Shown here: positions 1 through 6,325 of the stretch, piece by piece | Numbering within the stretch: position 1 is the stretch's first letter | Layout: each line of letters starts with the position of its first letter | Source: SLFH01 sp050486265 | Lineage (GTDB): Bacteria; Planctomycetota; Phycisphaerae; Phycisphaerales; UBA1924 | Direction: 5' to 3' | Assembly (NCBI GenBank): GCA_050486265.1 | Contig: JBJHCY010000003.1 | Location: forward strand, 305,381-369,380 | DNA: 64,000 nucleotides | Position numbers and translations under genes: made by a program | Notes under the pieces: generated by a model | The model's input: the letters and a program-made list of their open reading frames with translations, nothing else | Told to the model about the DNA's origin: nothing | Database searches by the model: none

Positions 1-10
1 GTGTTCTCCA

Positions 11-135
11 TGTGGCACAGGTCGCCGACCTGTGCGCTCTACCAGACCTTGTGGCACAGGCGTCTCGCCTGTGGCTACCGGCCCTGCAACTGACCAGTCG
101 ATCAAGACACTGGCGGGCAAGCCGCCAGTGCCACA
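11..135. repeat. Three short palindromic repeats
   Basis: Three imperfect palindromes lie at 11-36, 50-78 and 107-135. The first two have arms built on GTGGCACAGG and CCTGTG; the third is CACTGGCGG, a 5-nt loop, then CCGCCAGTG. They belong to the dispersed family also seen at 1487, 1550, 43195, 57811, 62271, 62373 and 62418. The cluster sits just beyond the 3' end of the minus-strand PEP-CTERM gene. No gene is supported in 1-181; open frames crossing it are by-products of the repeats and the GC bias. Confidence 0.85.
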
Positions 136-181
136 TTCCCAACAAGCGCCAGGCGCACCTTCCGATGCGCCCGGCGTTCTC

Positions 182-994
182 TCACCGCCTCCGGCGCAGC
201 ATCCCGACCGCCGCGAGCCCGAGCAGCCCGACCGTGCCCGGCGTCGGCACGACCGCGAACCCGTCGATGTTGACGCGCAGCTCCGTCGTCGGATCGCCGT
301 CGTCGGCGACGCTCAGACGCACGAAGAAGATCTCATCGAGCATCGCCGACGCGACATCGACGGGGATCCCACCGCCCGAAGCGCCGTACAGCCCGCGGAT
401 CTGTTCCAGGCTGAGCCCCGCGAAGTCGTTGAGCGTCAGCGCAGGATCCACCGGCGTGCGGAAGTCGGTCTCGATCTGTCCGCGCACGCTGTCGAACGCC
501 CCGCCGTCGCGATAGCCCATCGTCGGAAACAGCCTCGTATCGATCTCGCCGAGCGAGAAGAAGTCCACGCCGTCGCGGCTGACCTCGATCCGCGCCGAGC
601 CCCCGCCGAACATCGCGGGCGGGTCGCCGACCGTGCCTGCCCCGACAAACCCCGCGTTGGCGAAGACGATCAGGTCGACGCCGAACGGATTGGAAGGATC
701 GTTGCGGATCGGCGAATCGAAACGGACGGTCAGGTGCCCCCCCTCGCCGATCGACACGATCTCGTCGTTGCCGAAGGGCGGGCTGAACGGCGAGACCACC
801 GCAGCGAACTGACCCCCGAACACATTCTCGCCCGTAAACCGCGTCGGCTCGCCCAGCGCGGTCAGCGGGTTGTCGAAATCCGGCGCCGCGGTCGTGCCCG
901 GCGCGTACGAAATCACCTCCGAAGCCCAGGGCGACGCCGAAACGCCGCAGGACAACGCGCCGACAACGGCGCACGCAAACAGACCATCTCTCAT
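182..994 (-). CDS. PEP-CTERM surface protein under a cobalamin riboswitch
   Basis: A 270-residue exported protein of unknown function. I chose the ATG at 994 because it is followed at once by a signal peptide (MRDGLFACAVVGALSCG). The C-terminus is a PEP-CTERM type sorting tail: a VVPTPG motif, a short hydrophobic segment (LLGLAAVGML) and a final RRRR. The body is predicted mostly beta, with stretches such as GGHLTVRFDSPI, DLIVFANAGF and ARIEVSRDGVDFF. The only gene following a clear cobalamin riboswitch with its own promoter (1184-1422), it is probably made when B12 is scarce. Surface proteins that capture B12 are known in Bacteroides (BtuG, BtuH); a similar job here is inference, since I see no homology to them. 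No TonB receptor or BtuFCD gene is in the window. Confidence 0.85.
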   Translation of the reverse strand: MRDGLFACAVVGALSCGVSASPWASEVISYAPGTTAAPDFDNPLTALGEPTRFTGENVFGGQFAAVVSPFSPPFGNDEIVSIGEGGHLTVRFDSPIRNDPSNPFGVDLIVFANAGFVGAGTVGDPPAMFGGGSARIEVSRDGVDFFSLGEIDTRLFPTMGYRDGGAFDSVRGQIETDFRTPVDPALTLNDFAGLSLEQIRGLYGASGGGIPVDVASAMLDEIFFVRLSVADDGDPTTELRVNIDGFAVVPTPGTVGLLGLAAVGMLRRRR

Positions 995-1183
995 CTCTCG
1001 AACCACCTTGCCGCTCGCTCCGCTTTCCGCGGCGGAACGGTCCCCGCCAAAGAACACCGGGAAACGGCCCGGACCGGGGCGACTCGCGTGGGCTCGATGT
1101 CAGCGGGAGGCAGCTGCGCGGGGACAGGCGCAAACCAACAGCGCTGACGCCCTGAAAAACGCGAGGGCCGTCACAACGCTCTC

Positions 1184-1380
1184 GGCAGGTCTTCCGGCTC
1201 CGGGCTCGGCGGGCCTCACGCCTTCCCGCCCCGATCTCCGGCTTAACACCGGATCGGCGGCAGTGGCTCTTTCACGCCGGGATCTTCCCGGCGAGGAGAC
1301 CCGCGTCAGCACCCGTTACGGCGGCGCGTCCGCGGTGGCTTTTCACCACGCTTCCCTTTTCACCCGGGATCCCCGGGCAC
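1184..1380 (-). promoter_or_regulatory. Cobalamin riboswitch (B12 element)
   Basis: Read on the minus strand this region carries the conserved landmarks of the adenosylcobalamin aptamer in the right order: AAAGGGAAGCGTGGTGAAAA near 1350, GCCACTG at 1261-1267, GGGAAGGC near 1225 and GCCGGAAGACCTGCC at about 1186-1200, which is the B12-box position. A promoter lies directly upstream and about 190 nt separate the aptamer from the PEP-CTERM start codon at 994, enough for an expression platform. I could not identify with confidence whether control acts on termination or on translation; a T-rich stretch at about 1156-1160 follows only a weak hairpin. Confidence 0.94.
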
Positions 1381-1394
1381 CGAAAGCGAACCAC

Positions 1395-1422
1395 AGCATA
1401 CACGACCAAACCGTCCTGTCAA
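1395..1422 (-). promoter_or_regulatory. Promoter of the riboswitch transcript
   Basis: On the minus strand TTGACA (1417-1422) is followed by a 16-bp spacer and TATGCT (1395-1400), a near-consensus housekeeping promoter. Transcription would start at about 1388, just before the aptamer. The leader would be nearly 400 nt long. It is the best-matching promoter in the window. Confidence 0.8.
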
Positions 1423-1427
1423 TGGAG

Positions 1428-1456
1428 AAGGGGCGTAGGGCGTAGGGCGAGGGGGG
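1428..1456. repeat. G-rich tandem repeat, copy 1
   Basis: A run of GGGCGTA units ending in GGGGGG. Related runs occur at 3867-3903, 43221-43256, 52726-52760, 52825-52856, 56705-56735 and 62225-62259, on either strand. Here it lies next to palindromic repeats, as it also does near 43.2 kb and 62.2 kb. Confidence 0.7.
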
Positions 1457-1486
1457 CCTGGTCCGATTTTCGGAATGTCGTTGACC

Positions 1487-1577
1487 TGTGGCACTGGCGG
1501 CTCGCCCGCCAGTGTTCCGTCGCAAGCAGCCCGGTTCAACGCAAAGAACCGTGGCACGGGCGTCCCGCCCGTGCGAA
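1487..1577. repeat. Two palindromic repeats (1487-1514, 1550-1577)
   Basis: The first copy is CACTGGCGG, loop, CCGCCAGTG; the second is CACGGGCG, loop CCC or similar, CGCCCGTG. They represent the two sub-types of the dispersed family. Both lie downstream of the 3' end of the minus-strand gene 1627-2049. Confidence 0.85.
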
Positions 1578-1626
1578 AGCGATCTCATCGATCAGCCGCA
1601 CAACACTCCGCCGCGAGAACTCAGGC

Positions 1627-2049
1627 TCACCGCCCCGCCCGACCCCACCGATCGATCAGCTCGCTCATCAGGCAATCGAACGCATACCCGCCGTCGTTGA
1701 AGTGCACACCGTGCACCTCCGGATGGTCCTCGTACAGCCCGCGGCAGTACGCCACCGCGTCGGCGACCTCCATGTGGATCACCGGCGGCGACGCCCCGCC
1801 CTTCTTCGCCGCCAGCCTCGCGCCGAACTCGTGCGCCCGAGCCTCGTCGGTAAACAGCACCAGCCGCGGCTTGCCCTCGACCGCCGCGATCAGCGGCTGC
1901 ATCTCGTCGCCCTCGCCCACGCCGATGCAGTACCAGTGCTCCAGCGACAGGCACCGGCGCCAGAGCTCGTGCTCGGCGTTCTTGTTGTGCGCCATGCGGG
2001 TCGCGTCGACGAGTCCGTCGAAATCGGTCTGCTCGAAGCTGTCGGTCAT
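1627..2049 (-). CDS. Hypothetical protein, SseB-like
   Basis: A 140-residue soluble protein without signal peptide. The stretch MQPLIAAVEGKPRLVLFTDE followed by a charged helix resembles the N-terminal domain of SseB family proteins, which is found in many small proteins of unknown role; this is a weak resemblance. The second half contains HGVHFNDGGYAFDCLMSEL. The ATG is preceded by a good ribosome binding site (AGGAGG at about 2055-2060), and a TAGACT box on the minus strand at about 2094-2099 could be its -10 element. It is monocistronic. Function unknown. Confidence 0.7.
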   Translation of the reverse strand: MTDSFEQTDFDGLVDATRMAHNKNAEHELWRRCLSLEHWYCIGVGEGDEMQPLIAAVEGKPRLVLFTDEARAHEFGARLAAKKGGASPPVIHMEVADAVAYCRGLYEDHPEVHGVHFNDGGYAFDCLMSELIDRWGRAGR

Positions 2050-2109
2050 CGCGGCCTCCTGCGTTCAATGGGCGTCGCCCCGCGCCGAACGCAGTCTACC
2101 GCGCCGCGA

Positions 2110-3300
2110 TCACCCGCCGCCTGAGTTTTTCCCCGCCGCCCGCGTCTTGCGCTTGCGTCGGGGGCGCTGGTGGCTGATGAGCCCCCGCATCGCTTCGAGC
2201 TTGCCGAAGCAGAGCAGCTTGTCCCCCGCCTGCAGCATCGCGCCCGGGCCGGGGTTGGGCGTCACCTTCCTGTCGCGGCTCAGCGTCAGCACCACCAGCC
2301 CGAGCTCGGCGACCTCCGTCTCGCCGATGGTGCGTCCGGCCAGCCCGCTGTCAACGCTGATCCGCAGCTCGCCGACGCCGTAGCCCTTGCTGACCGTCAG
2401 ACGCTGGCGGATGTCGATGTCGCCGAACTGCACGCGCTGCTCGGTGTACTCGATGATCGCGTCGGCGACATCGATGCCCGTCGCGTTCTCGATGCCTTCA
2501 AGACCCGGCGAGGAGTTGACCTCGGTGATCAGCGGCCCGCTGTCTGATTCGAGCATGTCCACGCCCGCGACGCGCAGGCCGAGGATCTGCGACGCTCTGA
2601 CCGCGAGCTCTTCCAGTTCGTGCGAAACCGGCACGCGCTCGGTCGTCCCGCCCCGGTGCACATTGCTGCGGAACTCGCCCGGCCGGGCCCTGCGACGCAT
2701 CGCCGCGACGACGCGCTCGCCGACGACCAGCGCGCGCACATCGCAGCCCCTGCTCTCGGCGATGAACTTCTGGATGAGCACATTCTGCTTGGCGAGCTTG
2801 AGCGTCTCGACGATCGCCTGGGCCGTTTTGACCGATTCGGCCAGCATCACGCCGACGCCCTGCGTCCCTTCGAGCACTTTGATCACCACCGGGCAGCCGC
2901 CGAGGCGTTCGATCGCGCTCGACACATCGCCGGCGCTGCGCACCAACTCGGTCGGGGGCATGCCCAACTCATGCCGGCTGAGCACCTGCATCGCTCTGAG
3001 CTTGTCGCGGCTCGTCGTCACGCTCGCCGCAGAGTTCAGGCAGAAGACATCCATCTGCTCGAACTGCCTGAGCACCGCGGCGCCGAAGTAGGTGATCGAG
3101 GGGCCGATCCGGGGGATCACCGCGTCGGGAAGCGGGAATCGCTTCGAGCGGTAGTAGAGGTCCGGACGCTCTTCCTCCAGCGAGATCGAGAACGCCAGCG
3201 TGTCGCGCACCACCGCCTCGTGCCCGCGATTGATCGCGGCTTCGCGCAGGCGACGCGTGCTGTACGCACGGGGTTGTCTTGACAGAATCGCGATCTTCAT
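2110..3300 (-). CDS. RimK-type ATP-grasp glutamate ligase with C-terminal RCK_C domain
   Basis: Residues 1 to about 300 match the ribosomal protein S6:glutamate ligase RimK closely: MKIAILSR at the start, DAVIPRIGPSITYFGAAVLRQFE, RDKLRAMQ, the ATP-grasp core EGTQGVGVMLAES, FRSNVHRGG and the magnesium-binding ITEVNSSPGLEGIE. The family adds glutamates to the C-terminus of S6. E. coli RimK is 300 residues; this protein has 396. The extra part (about 310-385) contains SGLAGRTIGE, AELGLVVLTLSR and LQAGDKLLCFG, the pattern of an RCK_C/TrkA_C ligand-binding domain, and the tail is very basic. The start overlaps the stop of rimB (ATGA), so the two are translationally coupled. The extra domain suggests control of the ligase by a small ligand, which is inference. 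Confidence 0.9.
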   Translation of the reverse strand: MKIAILSRQPRAYSTRRLREAAINRGHEAVVRDTLAFSISLEEERPDLYYRSKRFPLPDAVIPRIGPSITYFGAAVLRQFEQMDVFCLNSAASVTTSRDKLRAMQVLSRHELGMPPTELVRSAGDVSSAIERLGGCPVVIKVLEGTQGVGVMLAESVKTAQAIVETLKLAKQNVLIQKFIAESRGCDVRALVVGERVVAAMRRRARPGEFRSNVHRGGTTERVPVSHELEELAVRASQILGLRVAGVDMLESDSGPLITEVNSSPGLEGIENATGIDVADAIIEYTEQRVQFGDIDIRQRLTVSKGYGVGELRISVDSGLAGRTIGETEVAELGLVVLTLSRDRKVTPNPGPGAMLQAGDKLLCFGKLEAMRGLISHQRPRRKRKTRAAGKNSGGG

Positions 3301-3758
3301 GAAGCCCCGCCCGTCCCGTGCGAGTTGCCGGTCAGAAACTTGTGCTCGCTGTCGACGAGCACCCGCCCGCCCAGCGCCCGACGACCCAGAAGCATCCGGT
3401 TGAGCATCCGCTCGCGGTCGACCAGCGAGAGCTCGATCGGGAACGAGAGCGGCCCGATCCGAAGCGTCGTACGCACCACCGGGCGCTCGTGGATGTGCCC
3501 CGTGGTCGGTTTGACGCGAGCGATCCGCACCACTTCCGCCTCCGCCACGACATGCGTCCTGGGGTGCTTGCGCCGGATCACCACCTCGAACCTCGCCAGG
3601 TTCGGCGAGAGTAGCTCCAGGTGCTGCACATGGATCGCGCTGAGCTTCGCGCCCGTGTCGAGCTTGGCGATGATCCCGCTGATCCCCCAGTCGGGAAGAT
3701 CGACGCGCTCACGCCAGCCCGCGACAACACGATCGCCCGCCAGCTCGCCGCTCATCAC
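3297..3758 (-). CDS. RimB-like retropepsin-type protease
   Basis: A 153-residue protein of the putative zinc/aspartic protease family PF05618. The diagnostic part is IIAKLDTGAKLSAIH, whose DTGA is the retropepsin-like active-site motif; later comes LLGRRALGGRVLVDSEHKFL. In Pseudomonas the related RimB acts with RimK to modify ribosomal protein S6. Here rimB is first in the operon and its stop codon overlaps the rimK start. ATG codons at 3758 and 3755 are both possible starts. A -10 box lies about 70 nt upstream at 3825-3830. Confidence 0.87.
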   Translation of the reverse strand: MMSGELAGDRVVAGWRERVDLPDWGISGIIAKLDTGAKLSAIHVQHLELLSPNLARFEVVIRRKHPRTHVVAEAEVVRIARVKPTTGHIHERPVVRTTLRIGPLSFPIELSLVDRERMLNRMLLGRRALGGRVLVDSEHKFLTGNSHGTGGAS

Positions 3759-3824
3759 CGCCTCGGTGTTTCAGCACAACGCCCCCGCCCGACGCCCGAC
3801 AGAGACGCCGAAAAAACGGGGCTG

Positions 3825-3830
3825 AGTATA
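3825..3830 (-). promoter_or_regulatory. Probable -10 box of rimB-rimK
   Basis: TATACT on the minus strand, a near-perfect -10 hexamer in otherwise very GC-rich DNA, about 66 nt before the rimB start. No clear -35 hexamer was found at the usual distance. Confidence 0.45.
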
Positions 3831-3866
3831 GAGCCGTCCGCGCCGCAGTCCGTGGCCCGCGTCTCA

Positions 3867-3903
3867 CCCCCGCGCCCAGCACCCCGCGCCCAGCGCCCAA
3901 GAG
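3867..3903. repeat. G-rich repeat, copy 2 (C-rich on plus)
   Basis: CGCGCCCAGC and CCGCGCCCAGCGCCC units, the reverse complement of the G-rich repeat family. It lies between the 3' end of ctaA and the 5' end of rimB, both minus-strand genes, just beyond the ctaA stop codon. Confidence 0.65.
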
Positions 3904-3916
3904 TCGAAGACTCGCC

Positions 3917-5329
3917 TCACCCCTTCCTCGCCAGCCTCACCCACGCATAGATGAACGCCCCCAGCGCAAGGGCGATCGCCCCGTTCGCCTGGTGGGCCGT
4001 CGCCAGCAGGGTCTCCGCCACGCCGACCGTCGGGGTTGCGGCCAGTTCGTCCGCCGTCGGCGCCCGCCCCCGGGGTCCGCCCGAGAGCACCACCGCCAGC
4101 ACCACCCACCCAAGGGCGAACTGGAGCACGATCACCCCCATCAGCGCCTTGCCCGAGATGTTCAGGGTCCGCTTGCGGGGGTCGGTTTCGTTGGGCGCGC
4201 TCATCGCCGCGGCCGCCGCCATGAACGCGAACGCCACCACCACGAACGAAAAGAGCACATGCAGCCCCAGCGCCGAGTGGGAGATCATCTCCGAACCCTC
4301 GACGCCCTTGAGCTGGCGATAGGTCGCCCCGGTGATGAGCTGGAAGATCGCCGCGTGCACGAACCCCGTCGAGAAGACCTTCAGCTTCTTCGAGAACTCC
4401 AGCGCGTCGCGGTCGATCGACCGCCAGAGCGGGCTCAGCCACGCGGCCTGCACCACCACGAGCATGAAGAAGATCTGACCCAAAACCCCGTGGGCCGCCC
4501 CGAGGATCTCGAGGTTCTCCTTCACCCGCACGCCGCCCAAAAGCCCCTGGACAATCACAAGCGCCAGCAGCCCGACCGCCGCGAGCTTCGCCCAGCGCCG
4601 GGGGTCGGCGATGAGCACCCAGACCGTCAGCACGATCGTCGTGATCCCGACGAATGTGCCGAACAACCGGTGCGTGTGCTCCAAGAAGATCCGCGAGTCC
4701 GACGCCATGTAGGCGTACGGGAAGAGGAACATGTTCTCGCCGTAGGTCGTCGGCCAGTCCGGCACGGCCATGCCGCTGTCGCTGCTGGTGACGAGCCCGC
4801 CCACCAGGAGCAGGGGGAAGACCGACACGGCGGTCACGATCGCAAACCGCCCCAGCCAGAGGTGGGGGGTCGGCTCGGGATAGTCGGCCTTGGCCAGCCC
4901 GCGCCCGATCGCTCCGCCGATCAGGCCGACTACGGCACTCAACCCGAAGAACCCGCCGAGCATCAGCAGCCAGTCGTCGCGGAGGTTGACGCCGCCGGCG
5001 ATGTCGGTCTGGTCGGCGCCCTCGCCGAGGACGGCGGCCAGGAGGAGGCTGTTGACCGCCGCGGCGATCACCCCCCCGATCAGGCCGGTCGGGATGGCGA
5101 GTTTGCGTCCGGCGGCTTTGGCGACCCAGGCGCAGGCGACAAGTTGTGCCAACAGAAGCAGCCCCGCCGTCATCGCCGTCGGCGAGCCGACCCCGGGCAG
5201 GTGGACGACGAAAGCGCCGGTCCACATCGCGACGGCGGCGACGAAGCCGGCGGTGACTGATGTGGCAACGAGGAGTCTGAGACGGGTCGAAACCGGATTT
5301 TCGGACGAGATTTGGTTTGTGCTTGCCAT
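3917..5329 (-). CDS. Heme A synthase, COX15/CtaA family
   Basis: A 470-residue integral membrane protein that converts heme O to heme A for the cytochrome oxidase encoded next door. Histidines expected to bind heme lie in HTHRLFGTFVG, AAHGVLGQIFF, GLHVLFSF and AHQANGAIAL, the arrangement of CtaA/Cox15. GMAVPDWPTTYGENMF is the characteristic loop of the family. CtaA proteins are usually 300-350 residues; this one carries about 130 additional N-terminal residues with four predicted membrane segments. It is divergent from the actA operon. The heme O synthase (CtaB) needed for its substrate is not in this window. Confidence 0.93.
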   Translation of the reverse strand: MASTNQISSENPVSTRLRLLVATSVTAGFVAAVAMWTGAFVVHLPGVGSPTAMTAGLLLLAQLVACAWVAKAAGRKLAIPTGLIGGVIAAAVNSLLLAAVLGEGADQTDIAGGVNLRDDWLLMLGGFFGLSAVVGLIGGAIGRGLAKADYPEPTPHLWLGRFAIVTAVSVFPLLLVGGLVTSSDSGMAVPDWPTTYGENMFLFPYAYMASDSRIFLEHTHRLFGTFVGITTIVLTVWVLIADPRRWAKLAAVGLLALVIVQGLLGGVRVKENLEILGAAHGVLGQIFFMLVVVQAAWLSPLWRSIDRDALEFSKKLKVFSTGFVHAAIFQLITGATYRQLKGVEGSEMISHSALGLHVLFSFVVVAFAFMAAAAAMSAPNETDPRKRTLNISGKALMGVIVLQFALGWVVLAVVLSGGPRGRAPTADELAATPTVGVAETLLATAHQANGAIALALGAFIYAWVRLARKG

Positions 5330-5330
5330 C

Positions 5331-5390
5331 GGTCTCAGTTGTCTGCGACTGGGTCTCAGTTACGGTCAGACCGGAATTTATCTCTTGACA
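5331..5390. promoter_or_regulatory. Direct repeats and a -35-like box between ctaA and actA
   Basis: GGTCTCAGTT occurs twice, at 5331-5340 and 5352-5361, starts 21 bp apart, which puts both on the same face of the helix. The first copy lies directly upstream of the ctaA start. Downstream on the plus strand TTGACA (5385-5390) matches a -35 box, but the -10 region at 16-18 bp spacing is poor. The repeats could be an operator coordinating heme A synthesis with the respiratory operon; this is inference. Confidence 0.4.
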
Positions 5391-5551
5391 TAGTAGGCGG
5401 AGGGGTGACGATTGCGGCCACGCTGCAACCTGTTCTGTTGTACAGTTGCGGCCCTCCCCGACCGGGCGGTCGGCACGCCGGTGATTCGTCGCTGCGGTTG
5501 CGGCGATTCGGCGTGTGCGTCTGTCCCGGCGTGCTGGAAGGAGGAGTTCGC

Positions 5552-6244
5552 GTGCTCTTCCCGAAATGGGTAAACACGGTCCCGACGGTGCTGGCCATGG
5601 GCGGCGGCGGCGGGGCGCTCATGACGGTCGCCTTGGTCTGGTACTACTTCACGCCCAAGTTCTGGGTCGTGGGCTACATGCCCGAGCAGCCCGGCGCGGG
5701 CTTCAGCCACCAGATCCACGCCGGCAAGCTCGGCATGGACTGCCGTTATTGCCACACGCACATCGAGGACTCTCCCGAGGCGAACATCCCGCATGTGAGC
5801 GTTTGCTACGGGTGCCACGCCGAGGGGCGTCTGAACCCGCGGAGCTACAACGCCGAACGGGTCGAGTTTGTGCGCACGGCGTACCAGAACGACGAGCCGA
5901 TCCAGTGGCGCCGGGTGCACAAGCTGCCGGACTATGTCCGCAACTTCCCGCACCATGTGCACCTGCAGGCGGGCGTGAGCTGCTATTCGTGCCACGGGCA
6001 GATCATCGGGATGCCGGTGGTCTATCAGGCCGAGTCGCTGAGCATGGGCTGGTGCCTCGAGTGCCACCGTGCGCCGGAAGACCACTTGGTGCCGCCGGAC
6101 AAGGTCACCGAGCTGACCTGGGTCGAGTCGGAGCTTTCCGAGCGTCGTTCGATGAACCGCCGCGAGCGTCGAGTGCACACGAGCGACCTGATCGCGGCCC
6201 TGCGTGAAGCGCCGCCCGAGAACTGCGGCGCGTGCCACCACTGA
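5552..6244 (+). CDS. Alternative complex III subunit ActA, pentaheme cytochrome c
   Basis: I chose the GTG at 5552 because GGAAGGAGGAG ends 5 nt before it; the frame is open further upstream but without conserved sequence. The 230-residue product begins with one membrane anchor (residues about 8-28) and has five CXXCH heme c sites: CRYCH, CYGCH, CYSCH, CLECH and CGACH. This equals the five hemes of ActA in the Rhodothermus complex. ActA carries electrons on the periplasmic side of the quinol:electron acceptor oxidoreductase. It is the first gene of the act-cox cluster. Confidence 0.93.
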   Translation: MLFPKWVNTVPTVLAMGGGGGALMTVALVWYYFTPKFWVVGYMPEQPGAGFSHQIHAGKLGMDCRYCHTHIEDSPEANIPHVSVCYGCHAEGRLNPRSYNAERVEFVRTAYQNDEPIQWRRVHKLPDYVRNFPHHVHLQAGVSCYSCHGQIIGMPVVYQAESLSMGWCLECHRAPEDHLVPPDKVTELTWVESELSERRSMNRRERRVHTSDLIAALREAPPENCGACHH

Positions 6245-6325
6245 CCGGTGTCCGGACTGCGGTCAGAACGAGCAACCCTCACCGGGGCCCACAGGCGTCC
6301 CGGCCAGACGAAGGCAACAGGACCC

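Larger units (their letters stand above)
995..1626. other. Gene-free leader and repeat region
   Basis: This stretch contains no credible gene. From right to left it holds two palindromic repeats (1550-1577 and 1487-1514), a G-rich repeat (1428-1456, units of GGGCGTA), the promoter, the riboswitch and about 190 nt of leader before the PEP-CTERM start codon. Confidence 0.8.

Noticed and set aside
1343..1588. Small frames with HGRDARAT or GTGGSPA strings
   Set aside because: They are translations of the palindromic repeats and recur wherever the repeat occurs.
5385..5413. Promoter TTGACA-N17-ACGATT for actA
   Set aside because: Good -35 but the -10 is too poor to call; listed only as part of the regulatory region.
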